A DNA stretch of 64,000 bases from Sanghuangporus weigelae (lineage: Eukaryota; Basidiomycota; Agaricomycetes; Hymenochaetales; Hymenochaetaceae). Below the pieces are notes generated by a model that searched no databases, had not been told where the DNA came from, and was given only the letters and a program-made list of their open reading frames with translations. Below are positions 25,046 to 37,212 of this stretch, piece after piece. Position numbers and translations under genes: made by a program. The DNA lies in the NCBI GenBank assembly GCA_033182465.1, contig CP137328.1, positions 1,426,001-1,490,000 on the forward strand. Reading direction: 5' to 3'. Positions within the stretch are counted from its first letter, which is position 1. Each line of letters opens with the position of its first letter.

Positions 25046-26345
25046 TTTGCACGCGTGTAGGTCCTTGAGGAAAGACTCAGTATGACATACGCGGACTACC
25101 AGATTCAAAGAGGAATGACCATATACCTTAGAACACAGAGGGGGTGCGGGGGTTAGTCGGGTTGTACTTGGGAGGCTCGGTGATATAGGTAGGAAGTGAA
25201 GAACAGTTATAAGCCACGAAGAGTACAAAGGCTCTTATAAGGACAAAGAGATGTCCAAGCCACTATCGATCCAAGCCACCAACCGCTCTTGACCTTTTAC
25301 CACTATCTTCTCCGCAACGCGCTTCCCCAACTGTCTTCCTCCATGGCTCTCATGATAATGGTGTACGATTGAAGGGTCAAGATGGAGAAGGTGATTTTAT
25401 AGTGTGCAGTCGAGCACCACGCCGTGGACGTGGTAAACCTGACACGAGGCGCCACGAGGTTTTGGCCATGGCACATAAAGGTCAGGCCTCGCGATGCACA
25501 ACAGCGCACAGTTTGCTATAGTAATCTCCAACGATGAAGTGATAGTTCGATACGTTGAGACAAGCTGGTGGATACGGTCCTCTGCGTACAGTCACGGTGG
25601 ATGGGGTCAAGACGCGACTCGCTCATTCGAGTCACTCCATGTGACTATATACAGTAGTAGCTCGCTGCTCTATTACATTACCTTCCGACCAGCCGTCTTT
25701 CGCTGGAATTCACTTATGCCCTTGAAGCAAGACAAAACTTCCGGCAGTTTCTGTCATTATCTGTGGTAATCTTTGAAACTTGCAAACCACTGGCCTTTTG
25801 ATCGGACTAATAATACTATGGCTTAGTTGGGTGGATCATCTGCGCATTCTCAAGGTAAGTTCCTGGTCCTGTCTTTTCGCCCTTTAAACTGAAAAAAAAG
25901 TGTTCAATAGGTCAGACTCTGCTGACATGTACGAAACAAGGAAATTCCGAAGACAGACACCAATCGTGTAGACAGAACTCGATGACTTTTCACCCCTGAT
26001 GTATGAAACTACTCCTATGTAGTAGATGAAGGCTTCGCCCTAGAGTCAAAATACGATTTAAAGAATCTGAGAAGACTACTTGACGATAGGTTCACGAGTA
26101 TGTGATCTCCAAAGTACAGATTTCAGCAACATGAAAGCGTGATGGACCATAAAGAACTCTACAAATCTGGTGCGAACGAGCACCAGAGAAGGTGAAAGTA
26201 CAACCCGTGAAATATAGAGCAAAGCATTTGAGCCAACAGGTCATTGGGCTTTCGACTGCAGGACTGACATACTTACAGGAAATGCTGAGTAGATGCGAAG
26301 AAAACAGTGGAGGAAAGTACGTACTCGAATGTAACACATTAGACT
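25046..26345. other. Intergenic region, no gene supported
   Basis: 1.3 kb upstream of member 3 and downstream of the first F-box gene. Only short frames without motif are present. An ATG at 25345 on the minus strand opens a frame of about 16 codons that could be a leader reading frame, but nothing supports it as a gene. Confidence 0.5.
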
Positions 26346-28212
26346 CTAATTCGGCAGAGGCATAACAACTCGGTTCTGCGCTGTGCGCCTTGCAAGGATA
26401 GATTGCATCCTGCGGAATACTTTGATTCGTTCACGCACTTCCGACCAATTTGCCCTGCGATCCTCCATTTCTTTCACATCAAATTGGTGATCCTCGTTTC
26501 CTTCCGGCGTAGATCCGAGCGGGAGACTCTCGTGATCCAAGGCATTCGTGGTCAGCTTTGTTTTCGGCGGGATCATATGGCTGAGGTACAAAGCTGTGTT
26601 ATCGATGGACGATATCGGGGACGCACTGAAGGAGAGGACGTCTAGGCTATCAAGCTCATAGATATCCGCCGAGGATAAAAGCGCATCGATGGTCTCGTTG
26701 GGCCATATTAAAGCGTCAACCTGTAGTTGTAGGTTGGTCAAGCGGGCATGTTTCGGCCTGGAGTGGTAAAACTCCGAGAGTCTATGGAGAACACTGAGTG
26801 TCAAAGCCGGACGCTCCGTAGTAGTTGGAATACAAATAAGTTTTAGTTCAGTGAGATTCGGCAGCGCCGCGATAAGTTCTATGAAGTCATCATCCGTCAT
26901 CTCGCTGGAACGGTAATACGTGACGTAAAGCCTCTTGAGTTCGCAAAGGCCCATCAGGAACGCCAACATGGTCCTAGGTAGAGATGGAATTGCCTCTCTG
27001 GCCAGCTCGAGCAAATCCGTGAAAACGGGACGATCCTTTTTGTCTTGGAAAATGGACAAGTACTGAAGAGCAGGGCATGCCGATTGCAAATTCTGGACAA
27101 ATGCCTCCAATGCAAGCTCAGTATAGTCGATAACAGATACCTCCAACGAGGTCAGAGCTTGTTTGTTTGAAACCTTATTGAGAAGCCCGGTGATGCAACG
27201 TGTTCTACCGCGGAAGATTTCGAGTAAAGTTAGGCTCGGAAATGGATTTTCAGTGTCAATTAGCAACACGAAATCCTGCTCCTGTGAATACAATCCCAAT
27301 CTCAGAGAACTGAGTCTTGGCAGCTTTGCAATAGCTCTAACGGACTCTGGTTTTGTCGCATCGCATTGCGATGAAAGCTTGACAAGATTGTGAAGCAAAG
27401 GCAGGATTTTGGTTAGGCCCTACGGGGACCAAACAGAAGATTCTGGTTGCTTAAAGTCAGGGACTGCAATGCGTAAGGACGAAAGATAAGGAGCGCGAGC
27501 GGGTATATCCGAAATGAAGTCTGCAATGGTTCCCTCATCGTCGACAGAGGAAATAGACAGATCTGATAAACCGGTTTGTAGGAATATCCTGCTAAATTTA
27601 ATCCAAGTGCCGGAGTCGAAACTGTCTACTTCCCAGAACAATTTCCTCAGGTTAGGAAAGAGTGTGTACCCTGGACGAGAAAACGACATCTCCTGTAACA
27701 TACGGTCCGAGATTATGAGATTTATCGGAGGACCCACGGAACAGCTGGCTTCAATAGTCTTCACTCGTTTGGAGTAAAAGAAGAAACGATCCCAATGCGC
27801 GATGCTCAAAAAATTGTCCACCACGGACTGATTCACATAGATCAGTGCTGAGTTCATCAAGCATCCTTTTTTCAGGGCTCACCCATTCATCATGCCCGCT
27901 ATTCAAGTTTTCATACGAAGCGCAGGGAAGTATGCGAAGCAATGCATCAAAAGTTGAATGCGACCAAAGTTCATCCAGAGCCAAATCGTTCCAGAGTCGG
28001 CATACGACGGCGCAGTTGATCATATCTCGTCTGTCAAGCACATCGAGGCAAACTATACGTTCAAGAATGTCATAAGTGGTCAGTACCTGTGTTGCTGCGG
28101 CTAGCAAAGTAGGGAAGGATTGCGGTGATGATACTAGTTCCACGTTGGCGGTATGCATGACTCGAAGGCGACTTGGATGTGACGGATCAATACACACCGG
28201 GCAAAAACTCAT
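26346..28212 (-). pseudogene. F-box protein with LRR-like C-terminal part, interrupted by an in-frame stop
   Basis: Exon 1 (28212-27883) encodes an F-box: TYDILERIVCLDVLDRRDMI, then CAVVCRLWNDLALDELW. It joins in phase 0 to an exon starting at 27827 (SVVDNFLSIAHWDRFFFYSK). The frame runs to a TAG at 27420-27422 and then continues without shift for another ~350 codons to 26346, with LRR-like segments (LPNLTELKLI). Alignment by eye with the next gene shows that residues on both sides of the TAG are homologous and contiguous, so this looks like a nonsense mutation. A 45-nt intron from GTCCCT to CCGTAG would also remove the stop but has a poor donor. F-box proteins normally recruit substrates to SCF ubiquitin ligases. 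Confidence 0.75.
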
Positions 28213-28322
28213 TCCGCGCCCTTAGAAATTTTGATCGGAACGGGTGAGCTCTCATCCGATTGGCTCTTTTTCCATTCTGGGTAACATTTTCACGGTTCGA
28301 AAATGAGTTTTTGCCCGGTGTG
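28193..28322. repeat. Perfect 21-nt inverted repeat covering the start of the F-box gene
   Basis: The arm at 28193-28213 contains the first six to seven codons of the F-box gene. It is the exact reverse complement of 28302-28322. The spacer is 88 nt. The right arm therefore carries an outward-facing ATG and the same first codons, with no further coding similarity beyond it. A hairpin or a local inverted duplication across the promoter is implied. Confidence 0.9.
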
Positions 28323-28765
28323 ATATATATGAGCTGATACCGTGACTATCACGGCTCCTCCATGACAGTCACTTCATCCTTCGCTTCTGTGTAATATTCA
28401 TATTTTGAAATATACTGTCGTGCTAATCACATCTGGTCCTTGCACAGTTATGCATATATTATCAAAACTTCAAATTAGCCCTCGAGAAATCCTTCGCGAT
28501 ATTCAATGGCTCGAACTGCCTATAATCTATTTACGGCAAAACTCTAGATATCCCATTTTTCACTGGTGTAGGCATGAACTAAACATAGTGGAAGCACTCA
28601 CTTTCATTCGAACAAAGCCAGAGGAAGTGGTCGAAGAGTTTTGTTGGCATCACATATATTGTCATTATCTTGATTTGAACGGAGGGATCATAACTATACA
28701 GTACAAAGACAAGAAAAAGAAAATACGCAAGTCCGCCTCAAAACGTCGGTCTTCGTGTTGTCCAT

Positions 28766-30576
28766 TCAGTAGCAAGACGTGCCACATCCTTTTGAAGTTT
28801 TGCGAGCCGAAACTATATATTGTAGTCTCTGAAGAATTCTGAGTTGTGTGGACACTTGAAAGCAAATTCCCTCTCTATTACTCATCTCTGCTACATCTGC
28901 CGAATGATTCGCGTTGTACTCATCATCGGATCCTAAAGGAAGACTGCAGTTGTCCACGTTATCGATATCAAAGTCGGCAGTCGGCGGGATAAACTGACTG
29001 AGATATAATGCAACGTTGTCTGCGTATGCTATTGGGGACGACGAGCTGATCGTCATAGTGCGCAAGCTCTTGATGTCAACAAAATCACTGGACAATAGAA
29101 AAGCACCAACGACATGATCAGGCCAGGCTTGGGCGTCGACTTGAAGCTGAAGCTTCGAAATGCCTGAAAAGTTTGATCGACAACGATAAAATTCTGACAG
29201 CCGATGCAGAACTCTGAGCGTCAAACCCGGTCGTTCCGTTGTAACGGGTACGCAGCGGAGTCCCATCTCGGTCAAGTTTGGAAGGGCTTCAGCGATCATT
29301 TCGCTCGGACGATAATATGTGATACGAAGGTGCTTCAGTTGGCGGAAGCTTTGTAGTTGCTCTAATGTATCTTTCGTTATGGTCGGGAGCCTTGCCCGAC
29401 CCAACTCAGAAACTTCGTCAAGCACCGGTCGATCCAGGACGTCTTGAAAAACGACAAAGTGCTCGAGATCTGGACACCCGAAGGCAACGTCCTGGGTGAG
29501 CGTTTCCAGAGCCTCTTCAGTGTAATCCACAATAGATACGTTCAACCTGGTTAAGGCTCCTCCTCTCGAGACGATCCGGATGAATTGACCGAGATTATCG
29601 GCGAAGACCCGAAATACTTCGAAGGTTGACAATCTTGGAAATGGGTCTTCATTATCCTTCAAAAGATCCATGTTGCTTCGATTAGAAGCCGGCCGCAGTG
29701 TCAGACCAAACAGATGCGGCATCGAAGCAATGTACACCATCAATCGTGATTCAATAAATGGGCTTGACAATGAGAGGTGAGCAAGATGAGGAAGTAAGGA
29801 AATAACATTTTGCAACCCCAGCTCCGCGATTTGACCATCCGATAATGACGTCTTCGTTTGGATCGATAGGAATGATACATTCGGAGAACGTACGGGTATC
29901 TCTTCAAGGAAGATACTGATGTCCTCTGTCTTCTTGATTCCGTGGGGAAACAATGTATCACTGCCAAACAGTTTTAAATTACGCGTCAATCAAGACGCTC
30001 TTCCTGCTAACCTCTTTATGGATATGTGAATTTCTGCCAATCTTTCGTGCAGAAAGAATCGACTAAATTTTACCCAGCCGACTTCCATATAAGGATTTCC
30101 ATGATGAGTCCACGACAACCTTTGCAGCTTGGGAAAAAGAGCGACGACAGGACGAGAAAACGCCATTTCTGATAGGAAGGAAACGGAATGATAGTCAAAT
30201 GATGTTATAGAAAGATTGGCCTCGAGAGTCCTTATTCTAGTCGAGTAGTAAAGGAAACGAGCCCAATCGGAGGCTCGTAAAGTACCCGTTATTGACTGAA
30301 TAAATTCTATTAGAAAGAGACAAGTAATAATATACGCTTATTTCGCATACCCATTCAGTCCATATTCTGATCCTCTTTTTCTTCAACGGGAATATGACGA
30401 GCAAATTATGAAAGGACACGGATGAACAGGGCCACATCGCTCCAGGACCTGCAGACAACCGCACAGTTGAGAAGATCCTGATTGTGAAGCTCGGCGCTGA
30501 GCAAGATGTGCTCCAACAGCTCATAAGTCGAGCACACTGTTGAGGCACGTAAGTCATTGCGCGGTGTACTGTCCAT
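28766..30576 (-). pseudogene. Second F-box/LRR-like gene, tandem paralogue with a frameshift in the F-box exon
   Basis: ATG at 30576, with an F-box in STYELLEHILLSAELHNQDL, then CAVVCRSWSDVAL. Immediately after 'DVAL' the frame runs into TAA (near 30407). The homologous continuation (SFHNLLVIFPLKKK...TEW) lies in the next frame, so a small deletion of the expected 'DELW' stretch is inferred. Downstream exons are otherwise intact: an exon from about 30300 (ASDWARFLYYSTRI...LFPKLQRLSWTHH), an intron from about 30012 to 29960, and a long exon to 28766 ending SKGCGTSCY. The long exon shares 'TITYYRPSEM'-like and 'TTERPGLTLRVLHRLSEFY' segments with the 26.3-28.2 kb gene, so the two arose by tandem duplication. 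A sequencing error in the F-box is the alternative. Confidence 0.7.
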
Positions 30577-30764
30577 GTTCAAGTCAGGACGTGTAGGCAA
30601 GGGCTGAAACAAGGAACATTTCCAAATTCCGATACTGAACCTTATATAATAAGCGACGTGACAGACGCGACGTCACAAAGTAATAGGTAACTCTCGAGTT
30701 CTCGCCTGCGCGTCTGTAAGTTGAACTCCTTCTACATCCTCTCCGCCCATCAAGATCTTCAGAA

Positions 30765-31379
30765 ATGCACTTAAGTGACACTGAACAGAAACCGGACATC
30801 AAACCGGATGTCAACGAGAAGATGATGCTGATCGTTCGACATGAAGACAAAGGTGGGCGGTTGGCGAAAAGTTGGTCGTCACGTTTGGTATCCAACACTC
30901 GTTCCCGCAGAGATTAAGATCGCGTTGAAACCCCATCATGCAATGCAGAAACTTTTCGAGGCTGCCGGGGTGCGTAAGCTCAAATGTATGATGAAAATCA
31001 TCGATGATTGACCACTCACCTGTTTACTTTCAATGGATTCACAGAAAGCCTTTCAAATGGATTACAGTACGCATGCGCATTACAGCTCTGTCCGGTATGC
31101 TTACCCGGAAAAATGAACAGGGATGTTGAAGTTTGTCTACAATAACCAACGATTGAGACCTGATGACACGGTTGCCTCGGTGCGTGGCTCGATGATTAAA
31201 TCCCTCTTTCCTCCTCTTAATCGACGTATGTCTTACCGCGCCTCGCATATTTAGATGGAAATGGAGGATGGCGATGAGATTTCCGCGTTCCTGGAGCAGG
31301 TGTGTCTCGTTATGCCGTATGCAGCCCATATCTAAATTATTTGTATGGCTTACAGCTGGGTGGCTCGTCTGCGCTGTGA
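30765..31379 (+). CDS. smt3: SUMO (Smt3) ubiquitin-like modifier
   Basis: Six small exons: 30765-30852, 30911-30969, 31045-31066, 31121-31179, 31255-31299 and 31356-31379. They join in phase to give 98 residues. The N-terminus (SDTEQKPDIKPDVNEK) is flexible and includes IKPD, a psi-K-x-D site as used for SUMO chains. The beta-grasp fold follows: MLIVRHEDKEIKIALKP, MQKLFEAAGKAF, MLKFVYNNQRLRPDDTVAS and MEMEDGDEISAFLEQLGG. The diglycine is followed by SSAL, which a Ulp protease would remove. SUMO is attached to lysines of nuclear proteins by Aos1/Uba2 and Ubc9. The 22-nt third exon uses a GTACGC donor, and this border is the least certain. The gene is divergent from the damaged F-box gene, 188 bp apart. 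Confidence 0.9.
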
Positions 31380-32126
31380 TGTTATGCCGATCCATGTTCA
31401 TATATTATGCACATTTCCCCCGGGATTTTGTGATGCATTGTGCTCCAAACAACCGTAGCTCAAACCATCGCTTCTTTCTTTCTTCCCAGACGCGGAGCTA
31501 GGCGAGACGTTGAATTTGTATTGTCATTTCACTTGGAGTCCCGTTGCATTCACTTATAAGTTCTGGTCAGTTTCACTGGCTAATATACTCGTTATTCAGT
31601 ATGGCAATTCTCGTGTGTTGTGGCTTATCATCCAAGTTTGTTATAACACCTGTCTGCAGTGCCAAAACAGGTTTCAAAAAAGCCTCAAATCGCTGGCATG
31701 TCTGCCCTGCATTTACTAAGAGCAAATGAAAGAATAGAATTCTCGGAGTGGCCATCATCAATTTCATATCGTTGCCAGATCTCGACGGAGATAGCTCAGA
31801 CAAATGATAAACTTGACACCGATCTTATTATATAACACACCGACAAATATCGCATCTTCCAACAGGCTACACAACTTTGGTTTATCTTCCAACTAGCTGA
31901 AGTACCCAGCAGGCTCTCGACTCCATCAGCCCCAAACCCGAGGCTTCCATACAGGACATGTGCAGCGCTGCTGGTCAAGATGCGATTGCAAGCCAGTGCA
32001 CAAATCAAATGCGCGACTCGCGCGCACACAGGAAAGAGAGCAGGCATTCATCCACCAGGGGTGAAGGTAGGCAAGCAGATATATAGACACGCTCGGCGTG
32101 TCTCATTTCGCATCTCGCTTCACTGA
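31380..32126. other. Spacer between convergent SUMO and secreted-protein genes
   Basis: About 750 bp holding two 3' flanks. Short open frames on both strands lack any motif. No gene is supported. Confidence 0.5.
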
Positions 32127-33024
32127 TCAAGCCGAGCCGGACTTTGTCGGTGCGCTGATCGGAGCGTTTTCGAAGTCGGATGGCGTTCCAGAAGGGGAGG
32201 GATCAGAGAACGAGCCAGTAGGAGCAGGGAAATCGCTGAAACCGCTGCCGCTGGGGAATAAGCTAGGATCTGTCCCGTTTGTGCTGGGACCCGCTGGAGG
32301 CTGCCCGATGCTCTGTGTTCCGCTCGGCTGAGGGATGTCCGAGAAGTTGGAGCCAGAAGGCACAGCAAGGAAGCCAGAGCCAGATGGATCGCCAAAGCCG
32401 CCAAATCCACCCGGCCCACTAGGACTGGGGCATCTGTAACCTGAAGGCGCTGGGCCATCGAAGGAGCTGCCGGTTGGCGGCGTGAAAGTGAAGGATGCAT
32501 CGGTCGGAACATTAGACGGAAGGTCTGTGGGGTCGGCCAGGGATGCGGAGTCGACCTGACGTTGGAGTCCGTCTGTCGGAATGTTCGTCGGCGCGGCACC
32601 GTCAGTCGGAATGCCAGTCAGAAGATCCGTTGGGACAGTGCCGTCAGTGGGTGGCGCATCAATCGTAGCTCCTATCGGAGCTGGACCGGTGGGCGAGCCA
32701 CTAGATGGCAAGCCAGTCTGATTGCCTAGGTGTGGATCGGGTAGCATGCTCGATGCAAAAACTTTCGCTGATTGCCGGTCAATAAACTCACCTGTAGGTG
32801 GCGTTCCACTAGGAGGAATACCAGTCAAGCTAGTTGGAGTGCCGTTCTGAGGCACACCGTTGTCTGGAGCGAGATATATCAACACAAGTATCTATGAAAT
32901 CGAAAAAAAGGCAGGACGTACCGTGACGCTTAGCAAGTTTGTTGCCCGAAAGAGGGCTCGCTACAGCAGTGCTCGCAGCGAAGAGTGCAGCAAAGAGAGA
33001 GAACGAGCGAGTGAGCTGAACCAT
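32127..33024 (-). CDS. Small secreted Pro/Ser/Thr/Gly-rich protein with Kex2-type propeptide
   Basis: Exons 33024-32922, 32863-32792 and 32725-32127 give 257 residues. The start is MVQLTRSFSLFAALFAAS, a clear signal peptide ending near TAVAS-P. 'NKLAKR' at about residues 28-33 is a dibasic Kex2 processing site. The mature part is almost entirely Pro/Ser/Thr/Gly/Asp, with repeated short motifs (GIPP, PTDG, PSGSGF, PTG) and only one cysteine. It has no catalytic motif. It is probably extracellular or wall-associated and heavily O-glycosylated; N-linked sites such as NGT and NFS are also present. The intron borders are GTACGT/CAG and GTGAGT/TAG. I do not recognise a named family. Confidence 0.8.
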
Positions 33025-34485
33025 GATTTTTGCTATCGATACGAAAGCGACTTTGCACGGGAGTGTGTTCAAGAAACGATTGATGGCAAAAGGTTTTTTT
33101 TTGAAAAATGCTGAAGACTTTAAAGTATTGGACTTGCAGTTATTTGAAGAGATGCGAGTGTGTTGTCTTGGAGAGGAGCTAAGTCACCATCTTGGCCTCA
33201 TATTTATACTTGACCCCACAACTTGAAGCCGATGGAAAAACATGCGATCTTTGGCTGCCACTGCTCATTTCCGGCTAATCGGCCTAGTCGCGTGCTGCGC
33301 GGCTCCTCATCTCAATACCAACTGCTCGCTTGAGCATTGCAGTGCTGGTGATGCTTATCATTCTTGATTCTTGCACAAGAAAGAAGACAAACGTCGGAGA
33401 GGGGGGGGGGGGGAAGCTATGATCGGGAGAACTTCCTCGAAACAAAGAAGTCAACAAGCACGGACGCCGCAGCAGCCCCGTCAACACGATCTTATGTTCG
33501 CAGAATATGCTTTCGTCCTACGAACTGTACGGAAAGAAAAAAAAGTACTTATGAGTGCGGCGTCGTCGCACTTGGAATTCCTGACAAATAAAATCGCTTT
33601 CGTAACTCACGCACGAAGAATGCAGACCGAGGGTTCTCACGGTAGTCATCGCAGAGCTTCGGCTTCGGTTCCCGAAACGCAGCAAATGCCTACCCCTACT
33701 GTGGAACAGGATTTACGTGGAGACGAGTGGATCGGGGTGAGAACAAAACCAGGGGTCGAATTCGATGAGGTGATCGACGGCGAATGTGGTTGCTAATCCC
33801 TAATTTTACATTACATTCTAATCAGATTAGATCATGGGTAAAGGGTCGAGAACTGTCCACGATCTCGGATCTGATGAACACAGATCTAGCTGCTAGCTGC
33901 TAGACTTTCAAATCATGACTCTACACATTCCCAAGACGCCGTATGTCATATCATGAAAATTCTAAACTTCGGTCTACAAACTCTTGCGTACATCCTCACT
34001 GGTTTGGGTTGTATTTTGTCTACTACACATAGGTGCACATACAGAACGAATAAATAAATTATTCCACAACGGGCAGACAAAAGCGATTCGAATTAGCAAG
34101 CCATATCGTAATTTTCAGTCGGACGAACACTAGTTCGGACGTGCGCTAGGAAATCCATGTTGTGAGACGAAAAGAAAGAAATAACGTGAGAAAGTCGGGT
34201 AATGGAATGATGAATGTTTGGGAGTGAGAGAACGGAAGAGACGGAATATGCCAGATTAGTACAAATGTAGAATAACGCATTCGATGAATCCGCAGCTGAG
34301 TATGAGAGAGGAGGACAGAAAAACAGAGTCAATATCGGAACAGCAGAGCGGAAAGCGAGAGGAAGTTCCATAGTTTGAAGTCCGAGCCATAGTTGTAGTT
34401 GGTAGTGTGCGATTCCGAAGTTTAAAATCTGATCTTAATCCATGTATCCACCTTCCGACTTTGAAGAGTTGCCCTTTTTGTTCGT
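33025..34485. other. Intergenic region with a poly-G run
   Basis: 1.46 kb between two minus-strand genes. It holds the promoter of the secreted-protein gene and the 3' flank of the F-box gene. A run of about 14 G lies near 33400-33413. Open frames at 33.37-33.80 kb (plus) have no motif and no homologue in the window. Nothing else is seen. Confidence 0.5.
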
Positions 34486-36629
34486 TTAGAAAGTGAAGAC
34501 ATCAATTTGCTTCATGTCCCCATTCGCAAAGGCCATAGCCTGAAAGAAAGAATTCATCAGCATCCTGTCGAAATCCCCAATTCGTTCAGAAAAGAATGGC
34601 AACACTCACTGAGAGCCCAATAACCCTTTCCTCATCAATCATGAAACCTGAATACGGTCCCACCTCCCTCTTAAGCATCACCTCCCTATATGGCATACGA
34701 CTCTCTACGCCACCTCCACGAAATACCGCTCGATCTCTTACGAGACTCGGACCTGAAACGAGGCGATGAGCGTAAGGAACGTCAGGCTCGACATTATCAA
34801 TCGCTTCGTCGAGGTGATCTGACTCGGAGTTGGGTCGAGATGGATGGACGTGGAAGTCGAGAACTTGGATGCGGCAGCGTGTACTTGGCCAGGCGTTGTG
34901 CAGTGTCCGGACAATTCGCGAGCCGTGGACGTATCTAAAAGTCGACTAATAAGTCATCGTGACTGTGGTTAAGGGCTGTACAGAAAAGCAGACCTTTGCC
35001 AAGCATGCGTGCTCCTCTCCGAGAACCATCTCGTGTTGCGCGGACCCCACTCATCCCAAGGAACCTCCGCACTTCCGTCGCTCTTTCCCTTCCTTCTCTG
35101 GCTCTTGTTGCGACTGATAATCGATGTATCGTCCTCCATCCGTCCCTTCTCCTCTGTTTTAACATCTATACTCTCCAAGTTCTTATCCGCATACTTCAAA
35201 AGCGCTCTATTCATGATGATAACCACAAAACTCGCTGGGTGTCCACCCACACCGTGGCCCAACTCCGAGTCCGAAGAGGAGTGCGGTGGTTGCGCTGGCT
35301 GCGTCAACACGCTCATCACATGCACCCTTGCATCTTCAGATGATGCAAACGGTAGTCCATTTGGTACACGAGCGGAAAACGGGGCAGTATGTGTCGATAG
35401 CTCGGCATAGTGATTATTGGGCTGAAGAGCTGGAAGGAGAAGTGTCGTGCATCGCAAGTCAGCAAGTTTCGCAGGGCCAAGACCGGAGAACAAGACACAT
35501 CCGTTGGGAGCGCGAAAGGTGTAAATCTTGATAGAGCCCTGATGGTACCTACTGGTCATCATGAAAGCGTAATTGGAAAGAAGAGAGAAATCGTCCATGT
35601 TCCGACAGTTGTGCGCATTTGTTTCAGACTTCATAACATATCCACAAAAAATCAATAGACATCCTGTCATCTCACCAATAAGGCAACTTACGACGAGCTG
35701 TTTGCCTGTTGTCCACTGCCAAATAAAGAGCCGTGGAGTTGTATGGACACGGACGAGAATAGCAATAATATCATCACAAATCTGAATCACCGCGCCGTCA
35801 AAACTTGACTTCATCATTTGCGTGAGTACCGGAACAGTCGCGGAGGGATGTGGTCGATTCGTCGAGATCGACCGAAGGTGAACGGTTATAGAAGGTTTCT
35901 CTCTGCAATGAAGGCACAAAATATGAGTCAACTTTCCCATACCAGGATGAAACCATTACTGTAGCACGAACACATCAGGCTGCTCAACGAGCGCGATCAG
36001 ATCCTGCGTAGGATCGATTCCAAAGTCCCTACACAGGAATCCCACGTCCTCGCGGACAATAACCTCAGGCTCCGTCCTCACGTCACCTATGCGTTCTGCA
36101 CCAGGCAAGATCACAAACGAAAAGTGGCGCGAGCCAGGGTTCAAAGAAACCGCCGGTGCCGTTGCGGTGCCGTCGTGCGGATTCATTGCCTTGGCAAACA
36201 TACCTCCGACAAGTTCGTAAGCATGGCACTCGCCGGGAGTAGGTATGGTAATGCAGCGCTTGAAGTCAAGCATGCGCCAGGCACGCCGACGTTCTTGAAG
36301 GAGACGCATACGCTCAGGAATGGACAGATGGCTCGGAGGTCCGTCGACGAGTCCATTCGCGCCAAGCTCGACCTTGTATTGCAAAGCGAGAGTACCGCGG
36401 ATTGCGTGCTGCCAGAAGCGGCACACCTAAAAGTACAGCGTGTGAGCAAAGATACATGTAGAAACAATGATATTGGAGATGTGGCGCGTACAGCTGAGCA
36501 ACGGACAAGGGACCGCCAGTCAAGATTTGCAAGGATTGTGACGACAATTTCGAAGGGGACGTAGGGATGCATTCCGAAGGGCGAGACGTGGCCAAAATTG
36601 TGAGAACGAAAGTTCATGGATGTGCTCAT
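34486..36629 (-). CDS. F-box protein, intact six-exon gene
   Basis: Exons 36629-36492, 36426-35960, 35902-35692, 35628-34994, 34934-34610 and 34539-34486 give 609 residues with all phases consistent. The F-box is at residues ~20-55: MHPYVPFEIVVTILANLDWRS, then CSAVCRFWQHAI. The rest resembles the large Agaricomycete F-box group whose C-terminal half has repeated beta-rich segments: LFIWQWTTGKQL, FSLLSNYAFMMTS..IKIYTF, GPRNTRWF, YVHGSRIV and a closing 'AMAFANGDMKQIDVF'. It probably links unknown substrates to SCF ubiquitin ligase. It is unrelated in its C-terminal part to the two damaged F-box genes at 26-30 kb. An acidic and basic linker lies around residues 440-470. Confidence 0.85.
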
Positions 36630-37212
36630 GTCGAGTGCTCTGAGCGTGTGCTTTTATAGATCGAAAGCGGGATGGGTAAAGACCTGAGCGATGATGGATC
36701 GTGATCCGTATCAAATGAAGGTGGCATGGTCAGGTATGAGCGTGGACAACGTGTGTATGATAAACTGGGAGACCGACTCACCGGGTGAGAGAGTTAGCGG
36801 ACAAGAAGTGGGCGAAGAGAGCTATAAATTATATCGGAGAACACGGCAAGGACTGCCTGGCTATCGACTTCTCGAGACCAACGTGCTCTAAACGCGGAGT
36901 ACACGCATTCAACTACGACTCCAGCGACGTAAATGCGCATACAGAAAGCGAGACTTACAGGTAAAGTATTAGTCGAACATGAGGTATCAAGCTCAAGATG
37001 CGAAACACAGCTTTGCTCAATCCATGGGTCATCATATTGTGTAGTGCACGTGACACCGATTTCCCATAAGGCATTTTTTTAATAAGTTCTGGAGAGACAT
37101 GACTTCGATTGTGAAACAACTCACTAATATTCAGTCACCATTCGACGTTTCGTAGCAAGGATTTCTACTCGTGCCGCCTTGCTCAAGAAGCGAAATCACG
37201 GTTTAAAGAGAA
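36630..37212. other. Spacer at the left border of the nuclease-like island
   Basis: 580 bp between the divergent F-box gene and the first (dead) island copy. No motif or gene is recognised. Confidence 0.45.

Noticed and set aside
22799-25228. Extending member 3 upstream to a hydrophobic N-terminus at 25228
   Set aside because: The frame there begins at a TTG, not an ATG, and a stop lies just upstream; the first in-frame ATG is at 25045.
33371-33796. 142-codon plus-strand frame next to the poly-G run
   Set aside because: No motif or paralogue, overlaps other frames equally long, and lies in the promoter region of the secreted-protein gene.
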